In this document: positions 1-10,914 of the stretch, in pieces | Position numbering within the stretch: the stretch's first letter is position 1 | Layout of the letters: each line of letters starts with the position of its first letter | Assembly (NCBI GenBank): GCA_003212295.1 | Contig: QCQC01000007.1 | Coordinates: forward strand, 1 to 41,518 | Reading direction: 5' to 3' | Length of the DNA stretch: 41,518 bases | Origin: Pelagibacteraceae bacterium AG-447-E22 | GTDB taxonomy: Bacteria; Pseudomonadota; Alphaproteobacteria; Pelagibacterales; Pelagibacteraceae | Notes under the pieces: generated by a model | Database searches by the model: none | The model's input: the letters and a program-made list of their open reading frames with translations, nothing else | What the model was told of the DNA's origin: nothing | Program-made: the position numbers and the translations under genes

Positions 1-102
1 TAACTTATTAAAATCAAAATTTTTAATTGCCCTAGCACAAGAACCTATATTTTCTGATAATTGAGGTTCATGTAAAATAAAGGAAATATTATTTTTACCC
101 AT
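1..102 (-). CDS. SpoU/TrmJ-like RNA methyltransferase, N-terminal fragment (truncated by window edge)
   Basis: Minus-strand ATG at 102 translates to MGKNNISFILHEPQLSENIGSCARAIKNFDFNKL, matching the SpoU-family N-terminal pattern (P..xxNIGs.ARAmkNF). Not in the ORF track. Confidence 0.75.
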   Translation of the reverse strand, partial: MGKNNISFILHEPQLSENIGSCARAIKNFDFNKL

Positions 103-103
103 G

Positions 104-970
104 TTACTTAGTTAAACCATGATTCTTATTATACGATGAAACTTCCGAAAAATTTATTTCTTTTAAAAATCTTTCATCAACCTTCCAAATTGAAACTTTT
201 AAAGGAAAACATTTTGCAGTATCTGAGGAATGTTCAGAACCACAGTCCCCGCCTGGACAAGCGGAAAGTACACCTAATAAATCTGTCTCAGCAAAAAATT
301 CCAGGTAATCACCTGGTCTAACTGGACTTGCTTTCATAAAATATTGTTTAGTACCATTTGTAAAACCAGTAAGCATAAAAACGTTTAAAACATCATGAAC
401 AATTTTTTCTGCATCACCTAAATTCATATTTTTTTCTTTTACCAATGCTCTTGTTAAATTTGAGTGACAACAATAATGATAGTCATAACCTGATATTAGT
501 TTGGATGTATAGGGATCACACCTTGTTCCTATTACATCATGAACAGATCCACCGTCTTCATCATAATCATACCAATCTAATGTATCCCAGGTGATAGTTG
601 CTAAAGATCTTAAATATGGAAAGCTACTAAACATTTTATCACCAACTGAAATATGTGTACCGTAAAGAGCCCTTGTTTTTCCTGAATAGAATTTTTCATC
701 AAGGTTATTAGCTTGAAATAAATTTAAATCACCAACTTGTGGACCTTCAATACTTTCTATTCGAAAAAAATTTCCTTTTTTGACATTAAATGTTTTTGCA
801 TCTCTAGGAGGAATTATAATTTCATCAATTTTTTCCATATGTTTTCTAGCCTCTTGAAGAATATCCAAATTTTTATTTTCTAAACTATTATTCGGATAAC
901 AAACAATAGGTTTGGCACCTACTCTCTCTTTTAAATCTAAAGGTTTTTTTGAAAATTTTTTAATCTTCAT
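104..970 (-). CDS. DUF1989 / urea carboxylase-associated family protein
   Basis: 288 aa ORF; GTRCDPYT, CCHSNL and RPGDYLEFFAETDLLGVLSACPGGDCG are typical of DUF1989 proteins. Confidence 0.8.
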   Translation of the reverse strand: MKIKKFSKKPLDLKERVGAKPIVCYPNNSLENKNLDILQEARKHMEKIDEIIIPPRDAKTFNVKKGNFFRIESIEGPQVGDLNLFQANNLDEKFYSGKTRALYGTHISVGDKMFSSFPYLRSLATITWDTLDWYDYDEDGGSVHDVIGTRCDPYTSKLISGYDYHYCCHSNLTRALVKEKNMNLGDAEKIVHDVLNVFMLTGFTNGTKQYFMKASPVRPGDYLEFFAETDLLGVLSACPGGDCGSEHSSDTAKCFPLKVSIWKVDERFLKEINFSEVSSYNKNHGLTK

Positions 971-2572
971 TTATTTACTTGCAGGAGCATTATCTTTGAA
1001 CAGTTTGTAATCTAAACTGTCAATTAATGCTTTAAAAGAGGCTTCAATTATGTTTGTAGATACACCAATGGTAAACCAATTTTTCCCTTTTGAATCTGTG
1101 CTCTCTATTGATACTCTAGTTACTGCTTCTGTGCCTGTATTTAAAATTCTTACTTTATAATCAACCAATTTTAAATCTTTTAAATACTTTGAATATTTTG
1201 CAAGTCGATCAACATTTTGTCTAATCGCGTTGTCTAAAGCATTTACTGGTCCATTTCCTTCACCCTCACAAATAATTTTTTCTCCATCAACTTCTAATTG
1301 AGCTTTTGCAGAAGAAACTATTTCCCCAGATTTATTTTTTTTCACTGAAACATCATATTCATTAATTGATATATATCTTGGTATCTCACCAATAATTCTT
1401 CTGGCTAATAATTCAAATGATGCGTCTGCTCCATCATAACTATAACCAATAAATTCTCTATCTTTTACTTCATCTAACAATTTTTTAATTTTAGGATCAT
1501 TTTCTTTTATATCAATCTTAATACTTTTTAATCTTGAAATTATATTTGATTTACCTGACTGATCGGAAACAACTATATTTCTATTGTTGCCTACATCTTC
1601 TGGATTTATGTGCTCATAAGTTTTTGGATTTTTTTGAACAGCAGATACATGTAATCCTCCCTTATGAGAAAACGCAGCAGCTCCTACATAAGGTAAATGT
1701 TGATTAGGTTTTCTATTTAAAATTTCATCTAATAATCTTGAACAATCTGTTAAATTTTTAATATTGTCAGATTTTATTCCAATTTCAAATTTAGACGAAA
1801 AATCATCTTTTAAAAAAAAAGTTGGTATCAACGACATTAAATTTGCATTACCACATCTTTCACCTAAACCATTAATAGTACCTTGAACTTGACGAACACC
1901 AGACAATACTGCCGCTAAAGAATTAGCTACTGCATTACCTGTATCATTATGGGCATGAATACCTAAATTTTTTCCTGGTACTACTTTTGATACTTCGGAT
2001 ACAATTGTGGAAACCTCATGAGGAAGAGTTCCTCCATTAGTATCACATAATACAATCCATCTTGCTCCTTGATCATATGCTGCTTTTACACATGCGAGTG
2101 CATATTTTGAGTTAGCTTTATAACCATCAAAAAAATGCTCAGCATCAAACATAAATTCTTTTTTGGCTTTAACGAAATGTTTTGCACTTTCAGCAATATT
2201 TTCTAAATTTTCTTCATTACTAATTCCTAGTGCGACATCAACATGAAAATCCCATGACTTTCCAACCAAACAAACTGCTGAAGTATTAGAATTCATTAAT
2301 GCTGATAAACCGATATCATTTTCTGCACTTCGACCAGATTTTTTCGTCATTCCGAAACAAGTAAGTTTTGAATTTTTAAAATTATATTTTTTTTGAAAAA
2401 ATTCAGTATCAGTTGGGTTAGCACCAGGCCAACCGCCCTCTATATAATCAACACCTAGGTTGTCTAATGCTAATGCAATCTTTTCCTTATCTTCTATAGA
2501 AAAATCTACCCCTTGTGTTTGAGCACCATCTCTAAGTGTCGTATCAAAAATATATAACCGCTCTTTACTCAT
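971..2572 (-). CDS. cimA: (R)-citramalate synthase
   Basis: 533 aa; N-terminal YIFDTTLRDGAQTQGVDFS, HAHNDTGNAVANSLAAV and a C-terminal LeuA-type regulatory domain; length and motifs fit CimA rather than LeuA. Confidence 0.88.
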   Translation of the reverse strand: MSKERLYIFDTTLRDGAQTQGVDFSIEDKEKIALALDNLGVDYIEGGWPGANPTDTEFFQKKYNFKNSKLTCFGMTKKSGRSAENDIGLSALMNSNTSAVCLVGKSWDFHVDVALGISNEENLENIAESAKHFVKAKKEFMFDAEHFFDGYKANSKYALACVKAAYDQGARWIVLCDTNGGTLPHEVSTIVSEVSKVVPGKNLGIHAHNDTGNAVANSLAAVLSGVRQVQGTINGLGERCGNANLMSLIPTFFLKDDFSSKFEIGIKSDNIKNLTDCSRLLDEILNRKPNQHLPYVGAAAFSHKGGLHVSAVQKNPKTYEHINPEDVGNNRNIVVSDQSGKSNIISRLKSIKIDIKENDPKIKKLLDEVKDREFIGYSYDGADASFELLARRIIGEIPRYISINEYDVSVKKNKSGEIVSSAKAQLEVDGEKIICEGEGNGPVNALDNAIRQNVDRLAKYSKYLKDLKLVDYKVRILNTGTEAVTRVSIESTDSKGKNWFTIGVSTNIIEASFKALIDSLDYKLFKDNAPASK

Positions 2573-3912
2573 TTAAATTTCCACAGTGTTTTACCATCTT
2601 TATCTTCTATTAAAACACCTTTATCAAAAAGTTCACTTCTTAATCTATCTGCTTCCCTATAGTTTTTTTCTGCTCTAGCTTTATTTCTTAAATCTATTTT
2701 CGTATTTATTTCTGCCTCACTTATTGAAGTTTTATTTTTTTTAAAGTTTTCCCACTGTTGTGCGTCTTCACCTAATAAACCTATAAATTTACATGCTGAA
2801 ATAAATAGTTCTTTATCTTTACCTTTATTAGCGCTTTCATAAAGTTTATGAAGATTAGCAATATATCCAGGGGTATTTAAATCCTCATATAAAGGTTTTA
2901 AAACTTCTTCAGAAACTTTAACAGATTTTATATCTGATGAGTAAACACGATACCATTTGTCTAAAGTATTTTGACATTCATTTAATAATTTGTCATTCCA
3001 ATCTAATGGTTGTTTATAATGTGCACTCATTAGAGCTAACCTCAAAACTTGTCCGCTAACCTTATTTCTAAAATTTTTTATTTTTAAAATATTTCCTTGT
3101 GACTTAGCCATTTTTTCGTTGGACATAGTTATAAAAGCATTATGAATCCAATATTTTGCAAAAATTTTTGTATCATTTGCACATCTTGATTGTGCTATCT
3201 CATTTTCATGATGTGGAAATATTAAGTCTATTCCACCTCCATGAATATCAAATTCATTTCCTAAAAATTTTTTTGACATCGCTGAGCATTCTAAGTGCCA
3301 ACCTGGTCTCCCTTTACCCCAAGGAGAATCCCAAGAAGGTTCGTCTTTAACAGATGGTTTCCACAAAACAAAATCTTCTGAATTTTTTTTATTGTCACTT
3401 ATTTCTACTCTTGATCCAGCAATCAAATCTTCTAATTTCTTATTTGATAATTTTCCATAATCAGGAAACTTTTTAACTTCGAAATAAACATGATTATTAT
3501 TTTCATAAGCAAAACCTTTTTTTATTAATTGATTTATCATTTCTATCATTAAATCAATATGTTCAGTGGCTTTAGGCTGATGAGTAGGATTTTCACAATT
3601 CAAAAACTTACAATCTTCGAAAAAACTTGATGTTATTTTTTCAGTAAGTTCTTTTGCAGATATTTTTTGTTCCTGTGATGATTTAATTATTTTATCATCA
3701 ATATCCGTAATATTTCTTACATATGTTACTTTTGAATAAGTATTTTTAAGTAATTTAAAAAGAATATCAAAAATAATTAATGGTCGAGCATTTCCAATAT
3801 GTGGGTCATCATATACAGTAGGTCCACAAACATACATTCCAATATTTTTTTTATCTTTTGGAATAAATTGTTCTTTTTTATTTGTTAAATTATTTGTTAA
3901 AAAAATATCCAT
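2569..3912 (-). CDS. cysS: cysteinyl-tRNA synthetase
   Basis: 447 aa; MYVCGPTVYDDPHIGNAR, GWHLECSAMS, HGGGIDLIFPHHENEIAQS, KMAKSQGN. Confidence 0.97.
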   Translation of the reverse strand: MDIFLTNNLTNKKEQFIPKDKKNIGMYVCGPTVYDDPHIGNARPLIIFDILFKLLKNTYSKVTYVRNITDIDDKIIKSSQEQKISAKELTEKITSSFFEDCKFLNCENPTHQPKATEHIDLMIEMINQLIKKGFAYENNNHVYFEVKKFPDYGKLSNKKLEDLIAGSRVEISDNKKNSEDFVLWKPSVKDEPSWDSPWGKGRPGWHLECSAMSKKFLGNEFDIHGGGIDLIFPHHENEIAQSRCANDTKIFAKYWIHNAFITMSNEKMAKSQGNILKIKNFRNKVSGQVLRLALMSAHYKQPLDWNDKLLNECQNTLDKWYRVYSSDIKSVKVSEEVLKPLYEDLNTPGYIANLHKLYESANKGKDKELFISACKFIGLLGEDAQQWENFKKNKTSISEAEINTKIDLRNKARAEKNYREADRLRSELFDKGVLIEDKDGKTLWKFK

Positions 3913-3963
3913 TTTAATTGATTAAGAAATATACCTTATTTAGTGATTTGTTAATCTAATTGA

Positions 3964-4701
3964 TTAACTAGGAATCTTACATACTGGAATAGGCTCCATT
4001 TTATGCAAGTTTTGTTTTCTAATTTTTTCGTATGCAGTTTTGTGAGGTGAGTCGGGATTTTTCATAGCATCTTCTAAATCCTTATAACTAAAACCTAATT
4101 GACCTTCATCAGTTCTACCATCGTCCCAAAGTCCATCGGTTGGAGGTGCGTCTATGATTTCTTTTAATATCCCTAGTTCTTTTCCAAGTTCCCAAACTTC
4201 AGTTTTATTACAATCTGCTATTGGCGAAATATCAACTCCACCATCACCATATTTTGTATAAAAACCTACTCCAAAATCTTCTACCTTGTTTCCTGTGCCG
4301 ACAACTATTCCTTTATTTGCAGCAGCCACCTGGTACAAAGTAGCCATTCTTAATCTAGCTCTAGAATTTGCAAATCCATGTTCATTATCAAATTTATTTA
4401 ACGTTGAAGAAAAAGAATTAAACAACTGATCCAAATTTAAGGTATGTGCTTCTACATTCTTGAATTTTTCAACTAACCAGTTTTGATGTTTTAAACTTAA
4501 ATCGTGTTGATTTTCTTTTTGTTTTATTGGCATAGACAAAACAATAGTTTTTAAACCCGTCATTGCACTTAAAGTACTTGATACAGATGAGTCAATCCCT
4601 CCAGATATTCCTATTACTAATGCTTCTGCTTTAGATGGCATATTATCAACATAGGATTTAATCCAATTAGATATATATTTTACTTTTTCTGAAGGATTCA
4701 T
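3964..4701 (-). CDS. nadE: NAD+ synthase, ammonia-dependent type (no glutaminase domain)
   Basis: 245 aa; SGGIDSSV, GTGNKVEDFGVGFYTKYGDGGVDISPIADCNKTEVW. Confidence 0.93.
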   Translation of the reverse strand: MNPSEKVKYISNWIKSYVDNMPSKAEALVIGISGGIDSSVSSTLSAMTGLKTIVLSMPIKQKENQHDLSLKHQNWLVEKFKNVEAHTLNLDQLFNSFSSTLNKFDNEHGFANSRARLRMATLYQVAAANKGIVVGTGNKVEDFGVGFYTKYGDGGVDISPIADCNKTEVWELGKELGILKEIIDAPPTDGLWDDGRTDEGQLGFSYKDLEDAMKNPDSPHKTAYEKIRKQNLHKMEPIPVCKIPS

Positions 4702-4739
4702 AATTTATATTTAACAACCTTATGCTTTAAAGCAATGGC

Positions 4740-6125
4740 CTAAGATGCCACTTGAATAGCATTTTTTGAATAGCTGCTATTCTTTTTTATCTCATCTGAA
4801 ATCAAAAAGGCTAATTCTAAAGCTTGATTGGCATTCAATCTTGGGTCACAATGAGTATGGTATCTTGATGATAAGTCTTTTTCGGAAATTTTTTGTGCTC
4901 CACCAGTACATTCTGTCACATTTTGCCCAGTTAATTCAATGTGCAATCCACCTGCGTAACTTCCTTCGCTTTGATGACAAGCAAATACATTTTTAACTTC
5001 TTTTAAAACACTATTGAAAGGTCTTGTTTTAAATCCTGTTGAAGCTTGCATCGTATTTCCGTGGCATGGATCACAAGACCAAATCACATTTAGTCCCTCT
5101 TTTTTGATAGCTCTTATCAATTTAGGTAAATGTTTAGAAACATTATCACAGCCAAATCTTGATATTAATGTAATTTTACCTTTTTCATTTTCAGGATTTA
5201 TTCTGTTACATAAATTAATTAAATCATCTGCCTTCAATGTTGGTCCACATTTTATCCCAATAGGATTTTCTATACCCCTGCAAAATTCAACATGTCCTCC
5301 ATCTAACTGTCTCGTTCTATCCCCAATCCATACAAAGTGTGCAGATGTATCATGATTTTCACCTGTCGTAGAATCTGTTCTTGTCATCGACTCTTCGAAA
5401 GGTAGTAATAAAGCTTCATGAGAAGTCCAAAAATTAACAGTTTTTAATCTTCTATTAAAATCTGAATTAATTCCACATGCATCCATAAATGCTAGAGCAT
5501 TTGCAATCTGATCTTCTAATTCTTTAAATCTTTTTGCTTCAGGACTTTTTTTTATAAAACCTAAATTCCAAGTATGAACTTTTTTAAGGTCTGCAAAACC
5601 ACCATGTGAAAATGCTCTTATCAAATTTAGTGTAGCTGCAGATTGAGAATATGCTTTAAATAATCTTTTTGGATCAGGAACTCTTGCTTTCTCACTGAAC
5701 TCTATTCCGTTAATATTGTCACCTAAGTAGCTTGGCAATTCAACACCATTTTTTACCTCAACTGGTGAACTTCTTGGTTTTGAAAATTGTCCAGCAATTC
5801 TACCTAACTTAACAACTGGTAATGAAGCAGAATAAGTTAAGACTAGTGACATTTGAAGCATTAGCTTGAAAGTGTCTCTTATATTATCTGGATGAAATTC
5901 AGCAAAACTTTCAGCACAATCACCACCTTGTAATAAAAAAGCTTTTCCATCAACAACTTCAGAAAGTTGTTGTTTTAAATGTCTAGTTTCACCTGCAAAT
6001 ACAAGTGGTGGAAAAGTTTTAATTTTATTCAAAACTTGATCCAATTCTTTTTTATCCGGATATTCCGGAATATGTTTTACTGGATATTTTCTCCAACTAT
6101 TTATTTTCCAATTTTTCATGTTCAA
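4740..6125 (-). CDS. 3-deoxy-7-phosphoheptulonate (DAHP) synthase, class II
   Basis: 461 aa; LLQGGDCAESF, RIAGQFSKPRSSP, WIGDRTRQLDGGHVEFCRGIENPIGIKCGP, WSCDPCHGNT. Confidence 0.95.
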   Translation of the reverse strand: MNMKNWKINSWRKYPVKHIPEYPDKKELDQVLNKIKTFPPLVFAGETRHLKQQLSEVVDGKAFLLQGGDCAESFAEFHPDNIRDTFKLMLQMSLVLTYSASLPVVKLGRIAGQFSKPRSSPVEVKNGVELPSYLGDNINGIEFSEKARVPDPKRLFKAYSQSAATLNLIRAFSHGGFADLKKVHTWNLGFIKKSPEAKRFKELEDQIANALAFMDACGINSDFNRRLKTVNFWTSHEALLLPFEESMTRTDSTTGENHDTSAHFVWIGDRTRQLDGGHVEFCRGIENPIGIKCGPTLKADDLINLCNRINPENEKGKITLISRFGCDNVSKHLPKLIRAIKKEGLNVIWSCDPCHGNTMQASTGFKTRPFNSVLKEVKNVFACHQSEGSYAGGLHIELTGQNVTECTGGAQKISEKDLSSRYHTHCDPRLNANQALELAFLISDEIKKNSSYSKNAIQVAS

Positions 6126-6154
6126 CCTAAGATTGTTGTATCAGAGTTTTTTTA

Positions 6155-7975
6155 TTATTCAACGGTTACTGATTTAGCCAAATTTCTAGGCTTATCTATG
6201 TCAAAACCTTTTTTTAAAGCTGAATAATAAGCTAATTTTTGCAGGGGTATGGTCAAAAGAAAGGGTAAAAGATCTTCATTGGTGCTTTCTACTTCTATTG
6301 TTTCCCAAATATTCTCTGAAAAAATCTCATCTTTACTTTTATTTGTAATGAGTAAAACTTTAGCTCCACGAGCGATTACCTCCTGCATATTTGAAATAGT
6401 TTTTTTATAGTAATTATCTCTAGGTGCCAAAACTACCACTGGCATACCCTCTTCTATCAAAGCTAATGGTCCATGCTTCATTTCTCCAGCAGGATACCCT
6501 TCGGCATGAACGTAAGATAATTCTTTTAATTTTAAAGCTCCCTCTAAAGCAATTGGATAAGAAAAACCTCTCCCTAAAAACATCGAACCTTTTGCCTCAT
6601 TAAAAGTTTTAGTTATTGTTTGAATCTTATTGTCAGTTAATAATGTTTGTTTTACTAACTTAGGAAGTTCCTTTAAATCCTTTATCTTTTGAATAAATAC
6701 GTCTTTTTTTAAGTCACTTCTTAATAAACCTAGTTTCAAAGAGAGTATATAAAGTATTAATATTTGACCTAAAAAAGCTTTAGTGGACGCTACACCAATC
6801 TCTGTTCCACAATGAATTGGTAAAACAAATTCGGAATCTCTAGCAATAGAACTCTCAACGACATTAACTACTGCACAAGTTTTCATTCCATTCTTTTTAC
6901 ATAAATCTAAAGCTGCGTAGGTATCTGCTGTTTCACCAGATTGAGAAACAAAAATATATAAATTTTCTTTTTTAAATCTATTTTTTCTGTATCTAAATTC
7001 AGAAGCAATATCTACATTTACATCCATTGTAGTTAACTCCTCAAACCAATACTTTGCCATTAAACAACTATGATAAGCTGTACCACAGCCAATTAAAGTT
7101 ATTGATGAAATGTCTTTGGTTTTCCAAGGAAAGTTATAAATATTAATGTCATTATTAGAATTATCCAAATACTCATTAATCCCATTCTTTAATGTGGTTG
7201 GTTGCTCTTCAATTTCTTTTGCCATGAAATGTTTATAATCACCCTTTTCATACTTTTGATCCTCAGAGGATACTTCTAAAACTTTTTTATTTATTTTTAT
7301 TCCTTCCTCATTAAAAAATTCTACTTGATCTTTTTTAATTACACAAAATTCGCCATCGTTTAAATACGTAATTTTATTTGTCATTGATTTCAAAGCATAT
7401 GAATCTGAGCCTAGATAATTCTCATTTGGACCATAACCTACAGCTAATGGTGATCCCCTCCTGGCACCAACAATTAAATCAGGTTGATCTTTAAATATTA
7501 TACCAAGAGCAAAACTACCGTGAAGAGATTTAAGAGTTTTTTTTATTGAATTAACAATATTTTCAGTTTTTAAATTTTCAGTTATTAAATGAACAATTAC
7601 CTCGGTATCGGTTTGTGATTTAAATTTATGTCCTTTACTAACTAGAAATTTTTTTAATAAAGTAGAATTTTCAATGATCCCATTATGAACTACTGATACG
7701 TTTTGTGATGAGTGAGGATGAGCATTAATACTATTTGGTGAACCATGAGTTGCCCATCTAACATGACCAATGCCAATAGTTCCTTCCATATTTTGGACAA
7801 GAGAATTTTTTTCTAAATTATCTACTCTTCCCTCAGATTTTATCTCATTAATTAATCCACTTGAAAGCGTTGCAATTCCTGCAGAGTCATAACCTCGGTA
7901 TTCTAATTTTTTTAAAGAATTAATAATTGTTGCTGATACAGGTTTGTTGCTATTAATCCCAATAATTCCACACAT
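6155..7975 (-). CDS. glmS: glutamine--fructose-6-phosphate aminotransferase (isomerizing)
   Basis: 606 aa; MCGIIGINSN N-terminal Ntn glutaminase, two SIS domains, C-terminal KPRNLAKSVTVE. Confidence 0.98.
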   Translation of the reverse strand: MCGIIGINSNKPVSATIINSLKKLEYRGYDSAGIATLSSGLINEIKSEGRVDNLEKNSLVQNMEGTIGIGHVRWATHGSPNSINAHPHSSQNVSVVHNGIIENSTLLKKFLVSKGHKFKSQTDTEVIVHLITENLKTENIVNSIKKTLKSLHGSFALGIIFKDQPDLIVGARRGSPLAVGYGPNENYLGSDSYALKSMTNKITYLNDGEFCVIKKDQVEFFNEEGIKINKKVLEVSSEDQKYEKGDYKHFMAKEIEEQPTTLKNGINEYLDNSNNDINIYNFPWKTKDISSITLIGCGTAYHSCLMAKYWFEELTTMDVNVDIASEFRYRKNRFKKENLYIFVSQSGETADTYAALDLCKKNGMKTCAVVNVVESSIARDSEFVLPIHCGTEIGVASTKAFLGQILILYILSLKLGLLRSDLKKDVFIQKIKDLKELPKLVKQTLLTDNKIQTITKTFNEAKGSMFLGRGFSYPIALEGALKLKELSYVHAEGYPAGEMKHGPLALIEEGMPVVVLAPRDNYYKKTISNMQEVIARGAKVLLITNKSKDEIFSENIWETIEVESTNEDLLPFLLTIPLQKLAYYSALKKGFDIDKPRNLAKSVTVE

Positions 7976-7978
7976 AAT

Positions 7979-8602
7979 TTATTTATTTTTCTTTTTATAA
8001 TTTTTAATTTCTATTTGTGAACTTCTAGTTAAAGCTAAAGAGTTTTTATTTACATTCTTTGTAATTACTGACCCTGCTCCAATTATACTGTCTTTGTCAA
8101 TTTTTACTGGAGCTATTAAAGATGTATTAGAGCCAATAAATACATTATCTTTAATTTTAGTTTTATTTTTTTTAACTCCATCATAGTTACAAGTGATTGT
8201 ACCTGCACCTACATTTACTGAATTTCCAATTTCGCTATCACCAATGTATGTTAAATGACTAATTTTAGATCTTTTACCAATCGTACTTTTTTTTATTTCA
8301 ACAAAATTTCCAACTTTAGAACCTTCTTTTAAGATTGTGCCAGGTCTTATTCTTGCATATGGACCTACTTCTGATTTATTTTCTATTTTGCAATTTTCTA
8401 AATGAGAGAAAGATTTTATCGTTACATTGTTGCCAACCTTCACCTTTGGACCAAAAACCACATAAGGTTCAACAGTAACATTTTTTCCTATTATGGTATC
8501 TTTTGAAAAAAAAATTGTTTCAGGACCAATCATTTTTACACTTTGTTTAGAAAATTTATTTCTAAGTTTATTTTGAAGAGTTTTTATATTTATTTGTTTC
8601 AT
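7979..8602 (-). CDS. GlmU-like left-handed beta-helix acetyltransferase domain only (no uridylyltransferase domain)
   Basis: 207 aa of hexapeptide repeats; GPYARIRPGT, VGNFVEIKKS, HLTYIGD, NVGAGTITCNYDG, VFIGSNTSLIAPV align to the GlmU C-terminal half. It starts at the beta-helix boundary. Confidence 0.88.
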   Translation of the reverse strand: MKQINIKTLQNKLRNKFSKQSVKMIGPETIFFSKDTIIGKNVTVEPYVVFGPKVKVGNNVTIKSFSHLENCKIENKSEVGPYARIRPGTILKEGSKVGNFVEIKKSTIGKRSKISHLTYIGDSEIGNSVNVGAGTITCNYDGVKKNKTKIKDNVFIGSNTSLIAPVKIDKDSIIGAGSVITKNVNKNSLALTRSSQIEIKNYKKKNK

Positions 8603-8667
8603 CTTTTAAATTCTTTATATTAAGTATATATATTTCTTAATTCACAAAATATTTCTTAAAAATACTT

Positions 8668-9357
8668 TTGATTATGACGCAACAATACACAATTCTTTTT
8701 GATTTAGATGGCACATTGGTTGATACAGCGCCAGATTTGATGCATGCCCATAACCATGTAATGAAAAAATTTGGCTATCCAACAAAATCAACTAAAGAAA
8801 TTAGAAACTTAGTGGGTCAAGGAGCCGGAGCTATGCTTGGTAGATCAATTTGGGGTCAAGCAAAAAAAGAATTTAGTAAAGTGCAAGATGAAAAAATAAA
8901 AAAACAAATGGTCAATGATTTTGTAGATTTTTATGGAAAAAACATTGTTAATGAAAGTACCCTCATAAATGGTGTAAAAGAATTTTTAATTTGGTGTAAA
9001 GAGAAAAAAATTTCAATGGGTGTTTGCACTAACAAACAAGAACATTTAGCAATTGATCTATTAAAAAAAATTGGTATTTATGATTTTTTTGAATACGTTG
9101 CAGGTCACAATACTTTTGAATATTGTAAACCAGACCCAAGACATTTAACCTCTGTTGTTGAAATACTAGGTGGCAATATCAAAAAATCTTTAATGATCGG
9201 TGACAGTGAAACAGATGCTAATGCAGCAAAAAATGCTGGTATGCCTGTTATATTGTTAGAAGATGGTTATACAGAAAAAAATATAACTGAAATATATCAT
9301 AATCATCTAGTAAAAGACTTTGTTGGTATTGAAAAAATTGTATTAAAATATCTTTAA
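8668..9357 (+). CDS. gph: HAD-superfamily phosphoglycolate phosphatase-like hydrolase
   Basis: 229 aa; FDLDGTLVDTAPDL, KPDPRHL, MIGDSETDANAAKNAGMP. The track start is TTG; an in-frame ATG at 8674 may be the real start. Confidence 0.85.
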   Translation: MIMTQQYTILFDLDGTLVDTAPDLMHAHNHVMKKFGYPTKSTKEIRNLVGQGAGAMLGRSIWGQAKKEFSKVQDEKIKKQMVNDFVDFYGKNIVNESTLINGVKEFLIWCKEKKISMGVCTNKQEHLAIDLLKKIGIYDFFEYVAGHNTFEYCKPDPRHLTSVVEILGGNIKKSLMIGDSETDANAAKNAGMPVILLEDGYTEKNITEIYHNHLVKDFVGIEKIVLKYL

Positions 9358-9411
9358 TATTGATTATTTTATTTTAACTATTAAAAACAATTTCGAGAAT
9401 TAGGAGTTATT

Positions 9412-10914
9412 TTGATTATTCATAAAGTAAAAGTTTATCCGTCTAAAATTCATTTACCTAAAAAAAAACAACTTGCATGGAAAATTGCAGAGATTGCGAG
9501 CGACAATGCAAAACTTGATAAAGATGCTACGGAAATGGTAATTAATAGAATTATCGACAATGCCTCTGTTGCAATTGCATCCTTAAATAGAAAGTCAGTA
9601 ATTTCATCAAGAGAAATGGCTTTGAAACATTCTAGAATTAATGGTGCAACATTATTTGGGGTTAATAGTAAATTAAAATTTGATTGTGAATGGGCTGCCT
9701 GGTCAAATGGAACAGCTGTTCGAGAACTTGATTTTCATGACACTTTTTTAGCTGCAGATTACAGCCATCCAGGAGATAATATTCCCCCACTGATAAGTGT
9801 TGCGCAACAAAATAAAAAAAGTGGTTTAGATCTTTTAAGAGGAATTATAACTGCCTACGAAGTTCAAGTTAATTTAGTTAAAGGAATTTGTTTACATAAA
9901 CATAAAGTAGATCATATAGCCCACTTAGGCCCAAGTGTAGCCGCTGGAATAGGCTCGATGTTAAAACTAAATACTGAAACAATATATCAAGCAGTTCAAC
10001 AAGCATTACATACAACGATTTCCACTAGACAATCTAGAAAAGGAGAAATCTCAAGTTGGAAAGCTTATGCACCTGCACATGCCGGTAAACTTGCAATTGA
10101 AGCTGTTGATAGAGTTATGCGTGGTGAAGGTGCACCTAGTCCAATTTATGAAGGAGAAGATAGTGTGATTGCAAGAATTCTGGATGGTAAAAAAGCTTTG
10201 TACAAAGTTCCTCTTCCAAAAAAAAGTGAATCAAAAAAAGCAATACTTGAAACATACACAAAAGAGTATTCAGCTGAATATCAATCCCAAGCTTTAATTG
10301 ATTTAGCCAAAAAACTAAAAAAGAAAGTTCAAAATTTAAACCAAATAAAAAAAATAGACATCTATACTAGTCATCATACTCACTATGTAATCGGCACTGG
10401 TGCAAATGATCCTCAAAAAATGGATCCTAATGCTAGTAGAGAAACATTGGATCACTCAATAATGTATATATTTGCAGTAGCGTTAGAAGATGGTACTTGG
10501 CATCATGTAAAATCTTACACGAAAGCAAGAGCTAAAAGAAAAAGCACAATAAAAATTTGGAGATCAATAAAAACTCATGAAGATAAGAAATGGACAAGAA
10601 GATATCATGATCAAAATCCCAGAAAAAAAGCTTTTGGTGCTAGGGTAGTAATAACCCTTAAAAATGGTAAAAAAATCACTGAAGAACAAGGTGTTGCTGA
10701 TGCTCATCCTTATGGAACACGTCCTTTTAAAAGAAAAAATTATATTAACAAATTTTTAACATTAACAGAAAATATACTGAATAAAAAAGAAAGTGATAGA
10801 TTTTTAAAAGTGGTACAAAATCTTAAAAAACTAAAAGCAGGTCAATTAGATAAATTAAATTTAGAGGTTAAAAAAAATAAGATTAAAAGAAATTTTAAAA
10901 AGGGAATTTTTTAA
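9412..10914 (+). CDS. prpD: MmgE/PrpD family 2-methylcitrate dehydratase
   Basis: 500 aa; [45 protein letters not shown]; followed by prpB and prpC homologs with 1-nt overlaps. TTG start preceded by TAGGAG. Confidence 0.9.
   Translation: MIIHKVKVYPSKIHLPKKKQLAWKIAEIASDNAKLDKDATEMVINRIIDNASVAIASLNRKSVISSREMALKHSRINGATLFGVNSKLKFDCEWAAWSNGTAVRELDFHDTFLAADYSHPGDNIPPLISVAQQNKKSGLDLLRGIITAYEVQVNLVKGICLHKHKVDHIAHLGPSVAAGIGSMLKLNTETIYQAVQQALHTTISTRQSRKGEISSWKAYAPAHAGKLAIEAVDRVMRGEGAPSPIYEGEDSVIARILDGKKALYKVPLPKKSESKKAILETYTKEYSAEYQSQALIDLAKKLKKKVQNLNQIKKIDIYTSHHTHYVIGTGANDPQKMDPNASRETLDHSIMYIFAVALEDGTWHHVKSYTKARAKRKSTIKIWRSIKTHEDKKWTRRYHDQNPRKKAFGARVVITLKNGKKITEEQGVADAHPYGTRPFKRKNYINKFLTLTENILNKKESDRFLKVVQNLKKLKAGQLDKLNLEVKKNKIKRNFKKGIF

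Noticed and set aside
136-321. 61-aa plus-strand ORF in the track
   Set aside because: Fully antisense to the DUF1989 CDS; no recognisable protein features.
5014-5355. 113-aa plus-strand ORF antisense to DAHP synthase
   Set aside because: Mirror of a strongly conserved minus-strand gene; composition is typical of a shadow ORF.
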